Below, one piece after another: positions 43,629 to 53,116 of a stretch of DNA of 64,000 nt (position 1 is its first letter; the number at the start of each line of letters is the position of its first letter). The DNA comes from Cyclobacterium amurskyense (GTDB lineage Bacteria > Bacteroidota > Bacteroidia > Cytophagales > Cyclobacteriaceae). A program made the position numbers and the translations under genes. The notes beneath the pieces are model-generated. The model made no database searches, was not told where the DNA came from, and saw nothing but the letters and a program-made list of their open reading frames with translations. The stretch covers positions 1,798,001 to 1,862,000 of the forward strand of contig NZ_CP012040.1 in the NCBI RefSeq assembly GCF_001050135.1, in the 5' to 3' direction.

Positions 43629-44025
43629 TTGAATCGATATCTGAAATTAGAGCTATCCCTATCTTGGAAATTAACAAGCTAAAGATTAAACCCGAAATAT
43701 GAAATAGACCTTCTATTACGTGATGGAATCACTTTAAAATCAGTTACTTCGTTGCTATTTTCGACTTCACCATAGCGGTGCTATGACTCAGTCTCCAAAT
43801 AGCCTGATTTTATTGTGATTACACCACTCTTAACGAATCCTAATACATAATCCGGGTTTAACGAAAATAGCGATAGGCTTTCCTTAGTTCAATTCCTGAA
43901 AGAATAGCGCTGAGTTAAACTGAAGAATAATTTTGATACATAGGCAATTTGAGATTTTATGGTTTTTATTTTTACATTGAACTTTTAAAAACAATCCTTC
44001 TTGACTAAATATTTATCAGCAACAA
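43629..44025. other. Gene-free stretch with MITE copy 3
   Basis: No gene. It holds a full MITE-like element (43690-43857) and a piece AATTCCTGAAAGAATAGCGC near 43890 that resembles AATTCCTGAAAGAACAACGC near 39968. Confidence 0.6.
43690..43857. mobile_element. MITE-like element, copy 3 (full length)
   Basis: Ends ACCCGAAATATG and CATAATCCGGGT are inverted repeats; TTAA flanks both sides (43686-43689, 43858-43861). At 168 bp it is about 20 bp shorter than copy 1, mostly because it lacks the hairpin mini-element. There is no gene inside, so it must have been moved by an enzyme in trans. Confidence 0.75.
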
Positions 44026-44931
44026 ATGAGACCAATTGCTTTAATCTTATTTTTAATGGTTTCCATGCATTTGGAAGCACAACAAATCATAGACCTCTAT
44101 CAGGATGCTATTCCCAACAGCAAGCCGTATCCAATGAAAGAAATAGTCACTGAGAAAAACGGACAAATTGCTTGGATTCAGAAGGTTTCAAAGCCAACAT
44201 TGACCATCTATCAACCGGATAAAGAAATAGCCACTGGCGCAGCAGTAATTATATGCCCAGGTGGTGGTTACTCTGGAGAAAGCTATCTTAAAGAAGGAAC
44301 CATAATTGCAGAAACTTTTGTACGCAAGGGAATTGCCGCATTTATACTGAAATACCGTTTACCCAGTGATTCAATCATGGTGGATAAATCAATAGGCCCC
44401 TTACAAGATGCCCAACAGGCAATTAAAACGGTACGCCAAAATGCTTCAAAATGGGAATTGGACCCCGAAAAAATTGGCATTATGGGATTTTCCGCGGGTG
44501 GACACTTGGCTTCTACGGCCGGAACCCACTTTGATAAATCTTACATACCAAATGATGAGAACATTAGTTTAAGACCTGATTTCATGGTTTTGATTTATCC
44601 TGTAATCAGCATGAAAGACGAGCTAACCCATCCCGGTTCCCAACAAAATTTACTTGGAAATGCTCCTTCTGAAGAACAAAAATTATTGTTCTCTAATGAG
44701 TTGCAAGTTGGTCCCAATACTCCACTAACATGGTTAACTCACACTGGCGATGACAATGTGGTTAGTGTTGAAAACAGTATTCAATTTTACCAGGCATTAA
44801 TTCGAAACGAAATTCTTTCAGAAATGCACCTCTACCCAAAAGGGAATCATGGGTTTGTATTGAGTTTACCTACCGAAGAGTGGATGCAACCTTTGTTTGA
44901 TTGGATGGATAAAAGCGGAATAGTCAATTGA
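44026..44931 (+). CDS. Secreted alpha/beta-hydrolase esterase
   Basis: The 301-residue protein has a signal peptide (ending LEAQQ) and the alpha/beta-hydrolase motifs ICPGGGYSGE (oxyanion region), the nucleophile elbow GFSAGGH near residue 158, and a C-terminal Asp/His pair (HTGDDNVV, KGNHGF). It resembles acetylxylan-esterase/BD-FAE-like enzymes that take acetyl groups off plant or algal polysaccharides. A clear paralogue lies at 50276-51199 in the rhamnose cluster, suggesting a local duplication. A 555-base gap separates it from the rhamnose genes. Confidence 0.8.
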   Translation: MRPIALILFLMVSMHLEAQQIIDLYQDAIPNSKPYPMKEIVTEKNGQIAWIQKVSKPTLTIYQPDKEIATGAAVIICPGGGYSGESYLKEGTIIAETFVRKGIAAFILKYRLPSDSIMVDKSIGPLQDAQQAIKTVRQNASKWELDPEKIGIMGFSAGGHLASTAGTHFDKSYIPNDENISLRPDFMVLIYPVISMKDELTHPGSQQNLLGNAPSEEQKLLFSNELQVGPNTPLTWLTHTGDDNVVSVENSIQFYQALIRNEILSEMHLYPKGNHGFVLSLPTEEWMQPLFDWMDKSGIVN

Positions 44932-45486
44932 TAAGTAACTACTCTGGAGAAATTAAATGCCCAATGCTAAATTTTCAAGATTATCAGAAGCTTGGAATGG
45001 CTAGACCTGTAGTTGATTTATAGGGCCTTTTATTTACGCTGTATTGTAATGGAATCAGATAACTCGAAGAACAAGGGTGAGATATGTGTTGAACATCTTG
45101 CGTTTTTTAATTTTGAGTATTGTTTTCATTGACAAACAAGCCAAAATCGTAAAAGGTAGCTTTGCCACTAATTTTGCATCCCTTTGGGAGATAATGCAAC
45201 CATTAACAGACTAGGCCTAATCTTCTGACGTTAATCATCATGTTTTCTAAATCCATGTAAAATTATAATTAATAAAAAACAATAATTTCTTATCATTGTC
45301 TGATTTTAAGAGTAAATTATTTAAATCGATTGTTTTTTAATGGGAAAAACATAGTTTTTTGCTTTAATACCCATTCCAATTCGGTCAATTTCTTCTCCAA
45401 ACAGCATAGAACAGGACAGTTAATTATAGTGAATGAAGTATATTCGCTAAATAAAATAATAGAATTTAAATTTATTAAATAACAAT
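44932..45486. other. Intergenic control region before the rhamnose operon
   Basis: No gene is seen. The final 250 bases are very AT-rich and should carry the promoter of the rhamnose operon, though I cannot point to an operator with confidence. A TAnnTTTG-like TAGCTTTG occurs near 45157, too far upstream to be the main start unless the leader is long. Confidence 0.35.
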
Positions 45487-47595
45487 ATGGCAATTACAAA
45501 AGACACTTTTAAGCACGTAGATTATCTATGGGATGATGAAAAAGCAAAAGCTCTAGGAGACGATCAAGTAGCTCTATTGCTTTATCGCTCTAATATTTTG
45601 GGAGCAGATCTTAGAATCACCAATTATGGTGGTGGAAACACAAGCTGTAAAACCATTGAAAAAGATCCGCTTACAAAAGAGGATACCGAAATAATGTGGA
45701 TCAAAGGTTCAGGTGGAGACATTGGAACATTGAAAAGGAGCGGACTTGCTGGATTGTACATGGACAAGTTACTTGCTCTTAAAAATGTATACAGAGGTTT
45801 GGAATTTGAAGATGAAATGGTGGCCTTATTCAACCATTGCATCTATGACTTGGATTCTAAAGCGCCTTCCATAGATACCCCTTTGCATGCTGTCTTGCCT
45901 TTCAAGCACATCGATCACCTTCACCCTGATGCGGCCATTGCAATAGCAGCAGCCAAAGACGGAGAAAAGATCACCAATGAGTTATTTGAAGGCCAAATTG
46001 CCTGGGTTCCGTGGCAAAGACCTGGATTCGACCTTGCGCTTCAATTAGACAAGGCGTTAAAAGCGAATCCTGGTATCAGAGGAATTATGCTTGGAGGACA
46101 TGGTCTTTTCACTTGGGGAGATACTGCTTACGATTGCTATATCAATAGCCTTGAAGTAATTGACAAAGCTTCTCAATACCTTGAAGACAACTATGGTAAA
46201 GATCGTCCCGTATTTGGTGGACAGAAAGTCAGTTCTTTGCCAGCGGAAGAAAGAAGAGAACAAGCTTCTATCATTGCTCCTCACTTAAGAGGTCTTGCAT
46301 CAGGTTTTAACCGCATGGTAGGTCACTTCTCAGATGATGAAAGAGTATTGGAATTCATCAATAGCAATGACCTTGAAAAACTTGCTCCACTAGGAACAAG
46401 CTGTCCTGATCACTTCCTAAGAACCAAAATCAGACCTCTAGTATTGGAAATTGCTCCTGATACGGACCTTTCTGACATGACAGAGATTAAGGCTTATCTT
46501 GAAAAAGAATTTGAAGCCTACAGACAATATTATACCAAATATTACAATGACCACAAACGTGACAACAGTCCTGGTATAAGGGATTCTAATCCAGTAGTTA
46601 TTTTATGGCCAGGAGTAGGTATGTTCTCCTACGCTAAGAACAAACAAACTGCAAGGGTGGCAAGTGAATTTTACACGAATGCCATCAATGTAATGAAGGG
46701 TGCCGAAGCTGTTTCTTCCTACGTTTCTTTGCCATTGCAAGAAGCATTTGACATTGAGTACTGGTTATTGGAAGAAGCCAAACTTCAAAGAATGCCTAAA
46801 GAACAACCTCTTTCCAGAAAAGTAGCATTCGTAACCGGTGGTGCTGGTGGAATCGGTAAAGCCATTGCTGATAAAATGGCTGAAGAAGGTGCCTGTGTAT
46901 TTATCACAGACATCAACAAAGACAACCTTGACAAAGCCCTTGCTACTTATGGCAAAGATACTGGTTCAGGAGCCTTGATGGATGTAACCAATATGGAAGA
47001 CATAGAAAAAGCCCTTAAAGCTGCTTGTCTTAAATTTGGTGGTGTTGACATCATCGTAAACTGTGCTGGCTTGGCCATCTCTAAACCAATTGCACAAACC
47101 ACTGAAAAAGATTGGGATATTCTTCAATCTGTATTGGTAAAAGGACAATTTGCTGTATCTAAGGCAGCTGTTGCGATATTAAGAGCTCAGGATAAAGGTG
47201 GAGACATCGTTAATATTGCCAGTAAAAATGCCTTGGTTTCAGGACCTAATAACGTAGGGTATGGTACTGCCAAAGCAGCTCAGGTACACATGAGCAGATT
47301 GCTTGCAGCTGAGCTTGGCCCAGACAAGATCCGAGTGAATGTAGTCAACCCTGACGCAGTGATTGAAGGTAGTAAAATATGGGAAGGCGAATGGGCCAAA
47401 GGCAGAGCCAAAGCTTACGGAATCACCGTTGAAGAACTTCCTGCATTCTATGCCAAGCGCACGATCATGAATGAAATCATATCGGTAGATGACATTGCCA
47501 ATGGCGTTTTTGCTTTCGTTGGAGGTCATTTGAGCAAGAGTACCGGAAATATCTTAAACGTAGATGGAGGAGTTGCTGCTGCCTTTGTCAGATAA
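45487..47595 (+). CDS. rhaEW: Bifunctional rhamnulose-1-phosphate aldolase/lactaldehyde dehydrogenase
   Basis: The 702-residue protein fuses an N-terminal class II aldolase domain (about 1-410; NYGGGNTSCK, and metal-binding HPDAAIAIAA and GGHGLFTWG) to a C-terminal SDR domain (about 430-702; VTGGAGGIGKAIAD, NCAGLA, YGTAKAA). The first half splits L-rhamnulose 1-phosphate to dihydroxyacetone phosphate and L-lactaldehyde; the second oxidises the aldehyde to lactate. Length and order fit the known RhaEW fusion. It heads an operon with rhamnose isomerase (9-base gap) and rhamnulokinase. Confidence 0.9.
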   Translation: MAITKDTFKHVDYLWDDEKAKALGDDQVALLLYRSNILGADLRITNYGGGNTSCKTIEKDPLTKEDTEIMWIKGSGGDIGTLKRSGLAGLYMDKLLALKNVYRGLEFEDEMVALFNHCIYDLDSKAPSIDTPLHAVLPFKHIDHLHPDAAIAIAAAKDGEKITNELFEGQIAWVPWQRPGFDLALQLDKALKANPGIRGIMLGGHGLFTWGDTAYDCYINSLEVIDKASQYLEDNYGKDRPVFGGQKVSSLPAEERREQASIIAPHLRGLASGFNRMVGHFSDDERVLEFINSNDLEKLAPLGTSCPDHFLRTKIRPLVLEIAPDTDLSDMTEIKAYLEKEFEAYRQYYTKYYNDHKRDNSPGIRDSNPVVILWPGVGMFSYAKNKQTARVASEFYTNAINVMKGAEAVSSYVSLPLQEAFDIEYWLLEEAKLQRMPKEQPLSRKVAFVTGGAGGIGKAIADKMAEEGACVFITDINKDNLDKALATYGKDTGSGALMDVTNMEDIEKALKAACLKFGGVDIIVNCAGLAISKPIAQTTEKDWDILQSVLVKGQFAVSKAAVAILRAQDKGGDIVNIASKNALVSGPNNVGYGTAKAAQVHMSRLLAAELGPDKIRVNVVNPDAVIEGSKIWEGEWAKGRAKAYGITVEELPAFYAKRTIMNEIISVDDIANGVFAFVGGHLSKSTGNILNVDGGVAAAFVR

Positions 47596-47604
47596 TGTAT
47601 TACC

Positions 47605-48888
47605 ATGAGAATTGATAAAAATCAAATCAATACAATAAATAACAGAGCTCTCCCGGATCACCGGGAGAGTTTTGAGTATCTAAGCAATAAATTAAGTACC
47701 AAAGGTCTTGACACTAGTCTTTTAATTAAAAAGATCCAGGATTTTCAAATCGCCATTCCTAGCTGGGCCCTTGGCACTGGAGGAACTCGATTTGGTAGAT
47801 TCCCTGGAGGAGGAGAACCAAGGTCGCTTGAAGAAAAAATAGATGATGTAGGCCTAATCCATGCGTTAAATGCAGGATCTGGTGCTATTTCCCTACACAT
47901 TCCTTGGGACATCCCTGGCGATATTGATGCTGTAAAGGCCCATGCCACCTCTCACAACTTACTTTTCGACGCGGTCAATTCCAACACCTTTCAGGATCAA
48001 CCTGATCAGGAGCACTCTTACAAGTTTGGCTCTTTGTGTCATGCAGATGCTAAAGTAAGGCAACAGGCTGTTGACCATAACCTTGAGGTAATTAAATATG
48101 GGGACCAGCTCGGTTCTAAAGCTTTAACAGTTTGGCTAGCAGATGGATCTTCCTTTCCAGGACAAATGAATTTCCGGAAAGCCCTTCAAAACACACTGGA
48201 TTCCCTAAAAGCCATTTATCAGGGGCTTCCATCAGATTGGAAAATGTTTGTGGAGTACAAGCCTTACGAGCCAAACTTTTACCATACGGTAATTCAGGAT
48301 TGGGGAACCTCGCATTTATTGGCTTCCCAATTGGGAGAAAAGGCATTTACCTTGGTAGATTTAGGTCACCATCTGCCCAACACAAATATTGAGCAAATAG
48401 TAGCGACCCTAATGATGCAAGGAAAATTAGGTGGGTTCCATTTTAATGATTCCAAATTTGGTGATGACGACCTGACGGTAGGCGCCATGAAACCTTACCA
48501 ATTGTTTCTAATATTCAACGAATTGGTTGAGGGAATGGAAGATAAAACATCCAAAAATCCTTCTCCTGCATGGATGATAGATGCCAGTCATAACCTAAAA
48601 GACCCAATGGAAGATTTGCTTCAATCAGTTGAAGCCATACAATTGGCTTATGCACAGGCATTGACGGTAGATAGAGTTGCATTGGAAAATGCAAGAGCGG
48701 AAAATGATGCTGTGCTGGCACAGGAAATCTTGCAAAATTCCTTTAGAACAGATTTAAGGCCTTTAATCGCAGAAGCAAGGCTTCAAGCCGAGGCGGCCAT
48801 CTATCCTGTAGAAGTATACCGAGACCTGGCTGTGAGAAAAACCCTGATCAAAGAAAGAGGTGCCAAATCACTTGCTACCGGTCTATAA
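47605..48888 (+). CDS. rhaI: L-rhamnose isomerase
   Basis: The 427-residue TIM-barrel protein is of the non-enterobacterial rhamnose-isomerase type (RhaI), which turns L-rhamnose into L-rhamnulose. Metal-binding and substrate segments are visible: SLHIPWD, FVEYKPYEP with the catalytic Glu, LVDLGHH and GGFHFNDSKFGDDDL. It starts nine bases after rhaEW and is followed by the kinase 36 bases later, so all three steps to the cleavable phosphate ester are encoded in one transcript. Confidence 0.88.
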   Translation: MRIDKNQINTINNRALPDHRESFEYLSNKLSTKGLDTSLLIKKIQDFQIAIPSWALGTGGTRFGRFPGGGEPRSLEEKIDDVGLIHALNAGSGAISLHIPWDIPGDIDAVKAHATSHNLLFDAVNSNTFQDQPDQEHSYKFGSLCHADAKVRQQAVDHNLEVIKYGDQLGSKALTVWLADGSSFPGQMNFRKALQNTLDSLKAIYQGLPSDWKMFVEYKPYEPNFYHTVIQDWGTSHLLASQLGEKAFTLVDLGHHLPNTNIEQIVATLMMQGKLGGFHFNDSKFGDDDLTVGAMKPYQLFLIFNELVEGMEDKTSKNPSPAWMIDASHNLKDPMEDLLQSVEAIQLAYAQALTVDRVALENARAENDAVLAQEILQNSFRTDLRPLIAEARLQAEAAIYPVEVYRDLAVRKTLIKERGAKSLATGL

Positions 48889-48924
48889 GTTAAATCAATC
48901 CATTCAATAAAATACTAAAATACA

Positions 48925-50256
48925 ATGCCCATTCCGGTAACCGCCATCTTTGATATAGGAAAAACAAATAAGAAATTTTTTCTCTTTGATGAAAATCTGA
49001 ATGAGATTAAAGAAGAATATGTACAATTTCCGACGATTAAAGATGACGACGGATTTGAGTGTGATGATTTAGAAAAAATCACAAAATGGGCCAAAGAAAA
49101 TGTAGAGAAATTGTGCAAGGATCCTCAATATGAGATCAAGGCATTAAATTTCTCTACTTATGGCGCCACCTTCGTTTCTATAGGTGAAGATGGCAAACCC
49201 GTAACCCCAATTTACAATTACCTTAAGGATTTTCCTGAGGATGTTCATCAGGAGTTTTATGCCAAATACCCTGAAGAGAGCATCAATCAAACCACCGCTT
49301 CCCCCACACTTGGGATGCTGAATTCTGGTTTACAGTTGTATTGGCTTAAGAGAAAAAAACCTGAGGTATTCAAAAAAATTAAATACTCCTTACACCTTCC
49401 TCAGTACATCTCCTATCTCTTTACCGGAGAAATAGTAACTGAACCTACCTCAATTGGCTGCCACACCAAGTTGTGGGATTTCCCCAAAGGAGACTACCAC
49501 CAATGGGTATATGAAGAAGGAATTGCTGAGAAATTACCCCGACAAGTACCCACCACGCATAGCTTTGAGAAAGAAATTTGTGGCCAAAAAGTACAAATAG
49601 GCGTAGGCATTCATGACAGCTCATCTGCTTTGGCCTCTTACCTTATAAAAATAAAGGAACCTTTTCTGCTTATTTCTACAGGTACCTGGAGCATTTCGCT
49701 CAACCCTTTCCCTAAACGAGAGCTGACTTATCAAGAATTACAAAATGACTGCTTGAATTTCTTGTCTATTCATGGCAAAACAGTTAAAGCCAGTAGGTTT
49801 TTCCTTGGCTACGAATTGGATCATCAGCTGGCCAAAATGAACAATGTCTTTGGTAAAGAGCCCAAATTTTACAAAGGCATCAGTCCTGATGAAAAATTAG
49901 TAAGCCAATTGCTTAATGGGGAGCTTGCAGGAACATTTTATCCTGAAACAATTGCTAGAACACCGATGGTGGCAGAGATATTCCCCGAAAACAATTGGGA
50001 CATCGCGGCCTTTTCAAATTATGAGGAAGCTTTTCACCATTTAATTTTTGGGCTAGTCCGGATGCAAGTAGCCTCTTTGATGCTTGCTAAAGGTGCAACA
50101 ACTACAAAAAAAGTGTATATTGATGGTGGTTTTGTCCACAATAAGGTATTTATCCGTTTTTTAAATGCTCTACTAGAAGGATATGAACTTGAAGTTTCAG
50201 ATTTCCCTTTAGGATCAGCTTATGGGGCAGCTCTGATGTTGAATGCTTTTAAATAA
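48925..50256 (+). CDS. rhaB: Rhamnulokinase-type FGGY sugar kinase
   Basis: The 443-residue kinase has the FGGY-family N-terminal phosphate motif FDIGKTNKKFFLF, the middle GVGIHDSSSALASYL, and the ISTGTWSISLNPFP and YIDGGFVHNK segments of the second domain. It phosphorylates L-rhamnulose at C1 with ATP. Its place between rhamnose isomerase and an esterase gene makes rhamnulose the most likely substrate; the family also includes fuculose and xylulose kinases, so specificity rests on context. Next start is 19 bases later. Confidence 0.82.
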   Translation: MPIPVTAIFDIGKTNKKFFLFDENLNEIKEEYVQFPTIKDDDGFECDDLEKITKWAKENVEKLCKDPQYEIKALNFSTYGATFVSIGEDGKPVTPIYNYLKDFPEDVHQEFYAKYPEESINQTTASPTLGMLNSGLQLYWLKRKKPEVFKKIKYSLHLPQYISYLFTGEIVTEPTSIGCHTKLWDFPKGDYHQWVYEEGIAEKLPRQVPTTHSFEKEICGQKVQIGVGIHDSSSALASYLIKIKEPFLLISTGTWSISLNPFPKRELTYQELQNDCLNFLSIHGKTVKASRFFLGYELDHQLAKMNNVFGKEPKFYKGISPDEKLVSQLLNGELAGTFYPETIARTPMVAEIFPENNWDIAAFSNYEEAFHHLIFGLVRMQVASLMLAKGATTTKKVYIDGGFVHNKVFIRFLNALLEGYELEVSDFPLGSAYGAALMLNAFK

Positions 50257-50275
50257 TCTAAACAAACCAATATCA

Positions 50276-51199
50276 ATGAACCAGTTTTTTCTTGTTTTTT
50301 GTTTCGTTTTAATAATGGGATCAGTAAGTGCCCAAAATCAATCGCTCATTATGGACCTATATCCTGGGGAAATTCCATTTCAAAAGGTTACCCAAGTAAA
50401 AGAAGTAAGTAAGAGTGAAGGAATTGTCCGAATCAGTAATGTTCAAACCCCTCAGATACAAGTCTTTTTACCATCAAAAAGCTCAGCAAACGGGCAAGCA
50501 GTAATCATCTGTCCTGGTGGAGGATATGGTATTTTGGCCTATGATTGGGAAGGGACTGATATAGCCAAATGGTTAAACAGTCATGGCATAGCTGGAATCG
50601 TTTTGAAATACAGGCTGCCTTCAGCTATAACACAAACGAGTCCCCACCTTGTACCTATGTCTGACGGACAACAGGCCATTAGATTGGTAAGGCATCATGC
50701 TGAAGAATGGAACATAGACCCTGACAAGATTGGTATTATGGGCTTTTCGGCTGGAGGACATCTGGCATCAACGTTAGGTACTCACTTTGATTCTGGTAAC
50801 CCTGGATCAGATGATCCTATTTTGCAGCAATCTTGCCGACCAGATTTTATGATATTGGGCTATCCGGTAATATCCTTTAATGAAAAATTCACACATATTG
50901 GTTCAAGAAATAGCCTCATAGGCAAAACCCCTGAAGCCAAATGGGTAAATTATTTCAGCAACGAAGAACAAATTAGATCAGACACCCCCCCTACCTTTAT
51001 TTTTCATTCACAGGATGATACGGGGGTACCTGTTAAGCACAGCCTAATGTTTTATGAAGGTCTTGTGGCTAAAAAAATCCCAGTTGAGATGCACTTGTAC
51101 CCTTTAGGACAGCATGGATACTCTCTCTCTCTCAACAAAGAAGGCACACAAAAAGATTGGCCAAATAGCTGTATTAACTGGATGAAACATTTACAATGA
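50276..51199 (+). CDS. Secreted alpha/beta-hydrolase esterase, paralogue
   Basis: The 307-residue protein has a signal peptide (ending GSVSAQ), the motifs ICPGGGYGI, GFSAGGH near residue 158, and HSQDDTGVP and LGQHGY near the end. It shares most motifs and order with 44026-44931. Such enzymes remove acetyl or similar esters from polysaccharide side chains. The frame opens at 50243 inside rhaB; ATG at 50276 starts the signal. Its last four bases overlap the start of the GH140-like gene (ATGA), so expression is coupled. Confidence 0.8.
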   Translation: MNQFFLVFCFVLIMGSVSAQNQSLIMDLYPGEIPFQKVTQVKEVSKSEGIVRISNVQTPQIQVFLPSKSSANGQAVIICPGGGYGILAYDWEGTDIAKWLNSHGIAGIVLKYRLPSAITQTSPHLVPMSDGQQAIRLVRHHAEEWNIDPDKIGIMGFSAGGHLASTLGTHFDSGNPGSDDPILQQSCRPDFMILGYPVISFNEKFTHIGSRNSLIGKTPEAKWVNYFSNEEQIRSDTPPTFIFHSQDDTGVPVKHSLMFYEGLVAKKIPVEMHLYPLGQHGYSLSLNKEGTQKDWPNSCINWMKHLQ

Positions 51200-52503
51200 A
51201 AATGAATTTGCCAGCACTTAAAGTTGGCGAAAATAGCCGTTTCTTGGTCAATCAAAATGGAGAACCATTCTTCTGGCTGGGAGATACCGCTTGGGAGCTT
51301 ATCCATAAGTTATCCTTAGCGGAAACACAATTGTATTTTCAAAACCGGATAGAGAAAGGTTTTACTATAATTCAGACTGTAATATTAGCTGAATTGGATG
51401 GCCTCACGGTACCCAATGCCAATGGAGATCTCCCATTAAAAGACTTAGACCCCTCCCAACCAAATGAAGCTTATTTCAGCCATGTAGATAAGATAATAGA
51501 GTTGGCTAATGAAATGGGACTTTACCTTGCCCTACTTCCTACCTGGGGGGATAAGTTCAATAAAAAATGGGGCACTGGTCCTGAAGTTTTCACACCTGAA
51601 AACGCCAGAGCCTTCGGTGCTAGTTTGGCTAAGCGATATGCCAAGCACCAACATATCGTCTGGGTTTTGGGTGGAGACAGGGTACCTCAGGACAAAGAAG
51701 ATGAGGCCATTATTGAACAAATGGCTATGGGAATCCGTGAATTTGACAAGGACAGCCTGATCACTTACCATCCCAACGGTGGTGTGATAGCCAGTGATAT
51801 TTTTGGTAAATCCACATGGCTACAAGTAGACATGTTCCAGTCCAGGCACCAGAAAAATTTCCGGGAATACACCTTCGTGAACAAGGCCAGAAACAGGCAG
51901 CCAGTGAGACCGGTTATCAATGGTGAACCAGGTTATGAAAACATCCCCAACCTTTTAAACAAATGGAATTTCCAACGGCTGGATGCTGCCGATGTCAGGT
52001 TGTCCGCCTATTGGAGCATGCTGTCTGGCGCTGCCGGGTACACTTATGGCTGCAATGAAGTCTGGCAAATGAACACTGCGGAATCAACTCCATTATTTGG
52101 CGCCCACCTTTCCTGGCAGGAAGCTTTAGATCTCCCTGGTGCCAGACAGATGGGAATTTTAAGAAGTATATTCGAAAGCTTACCTTGGCAACAAATGCAT
52201 GCTACAAGGCAAATATTCGCTGGAATAAATTGGCCATTCAGTCCTCCAAAATTGGCACTGAGTACCTCAGACCAAAGTTGCTTATTGATTTACCAATCTA
52301 CAGGCAGCAAAATAAAACTGAAAATAAAAAAAGGAATTTTAAACAATAGTGCTGTCTATTGGATTAATCCCCAAAACGGTAGAGTTACTCCCACTAAAGC
52401 AAAAGGTTCAAACACCTTTTATTCCCCAAACAGGCTTCAGGATTGGTTACTTTTAATTCTATCAAACAAGCAAAGGGACCAATGGCACTATACAAGCTCT
52501 TGA
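51196..52503 (+). CDS. DUF4038/GH140-like glycoside hydrolase
   Basis: The 435-residue protein starts with FFWLGDTAWELIHKL, the typical opening of the DUF4038 domain, and continues as a TIM barrel with LPTWGDKFNKKWG, WVLGGDR (probable acid residue region), and PVINGEPGYE (probable nucleophile), then a C-terminal strand domain. Characterised members of family GH140 release apiose from pectin (rhamnogalacturonan II). The place in the rhamnose operon fits action on a rhamnose- or apiose-bearing side chain. There is no signal peptide, so it may act on imported oligosaccharides. Confidence 0.78.
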   Translation: MKMNLPALKVGENSRFLVNQNGEPFFWLGDTAWELIHKLSLAETQLYFQNRIEKGFTIIQTVILAELDGLTVPNANGDLPLKDLDPSQPNEAYFSHVDKIIELANEMGLYLALLPTWGDKFNKKWGTGPEVFTPENARAFGASLAKRYAKHQHIVWVLGGDRVPQDKEDEAIIEQMAMGIREFDKDSLITYHPNGGVIASDIFGKSTWLQVDMFQSRHQKNFREYTFVNKARNRQPVRPVINGEPGYENIPNLLNKWNFQRLDAADVRLSAYWSMLSGAAGYTYGCNEVWQMNTAESTPLFGAHLSWQEALDLPGARQMGILRSIFESLPWQQMHATRQIFAGINWPFSPPKLALSTSDQSCLLIYQSTGSKIKLKIKKGILNNSAVYWINPQNGRVTPTKAKGSNTFYSPNRLQDWLLLILSNKQRDQWHYTSS

Positions 52504-52549
52504 ATTTTAATCAGTTGTCAATTTTAAGTGGATAAAATTGTGGATAAAG

Positions 52550-52583
52550 TAATAAAATGCCGTTTTTATAGAACATTTTATTA
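52550..52583. terminator. Bidirectional AT-rich terminator between convergent genes
   Basis: TAATAAAATG and CATTTTATTA are perfect inverted repeats around a 14-base loop. They lie between the convergent GH140-like and yjbQ genes and can end both transcripts. Confidence 0.55.
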
Positions 52584-52589
52584 AAAACT

Positions 52590-53012
52590 TCATTCTCCCA
52601 TCGCAGTAAGCACTAGACTCCTCTCACCACCATAGTTTCGAAATTCTCCAAGGTAAATCCCTTGCCATGTGCCAAGGTTCAACCTCCCTCTTGTGATAGG
52701 AATTTGCACTGAAACGCCAAAAATGCTTGATTTTAGGTGCGCTGGCATATCATCTGGCCCTTCCATAGTATGAACAAAGTGGGGATAATCCTCAGGAATC
52801 AGGTAGTTAGTAAAGGTTTCAAAGTCCACTCTTACAGAAGGATCCGCATTCTCATTGATCGTTAATCCTGCAGAAGTATGCTTTATCCACACCTGAAGCC
52901 ATCCTTTTTCGATTTTTTTTAAATCCTGAAAGTTATCCACAATATGTCTGGTTATGAGGTGAAAACCCCTTCTATAGGCGGGCAAATTGATTTCTTTTTG
53001 ATAGGTTTTCAT
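52590..53012 (-). CDS. yjbQ: YjbQ-family (UPF0047) protein
   Basis: The 140-residue protein matches the YjbQ/UPF0047 family: WIKHTSAGLTINENADPSV, the conserved EGPDDMPAHLKSSIFG with a probable metal-binding His, and LGTWQGIYLGEFRNYGGER. Members have weak thiamine-phosphate synthase activity in E. coli, and the true role is unknown. Length is that of the family. It is a single gene convergent with the rhamnose operon. Confidence 0.9.
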   Translation of the reverse strand: MKTYQKEINLPAYRRGFHLITRHIVDNFQDLKKIEKGWLQVWIKHTSAGLTINENADPSVRVDFETFTNYLIPEDYPHFVHTMEGPDDMPAHLKSSIFGVSVQIPITRGRLNLGTWQGIYLGEFRNYGGERSLVLTAMGE

Positions 53013-53116
53013 AAATTAAATCAGCTTAAAATCCATCCTCAAATATAAAAAATTTAAGAATTGCAGTTTATTAATTATATTTAAGATTAAACATTTTAGA
53101 ACCTAATCTCTCAACG

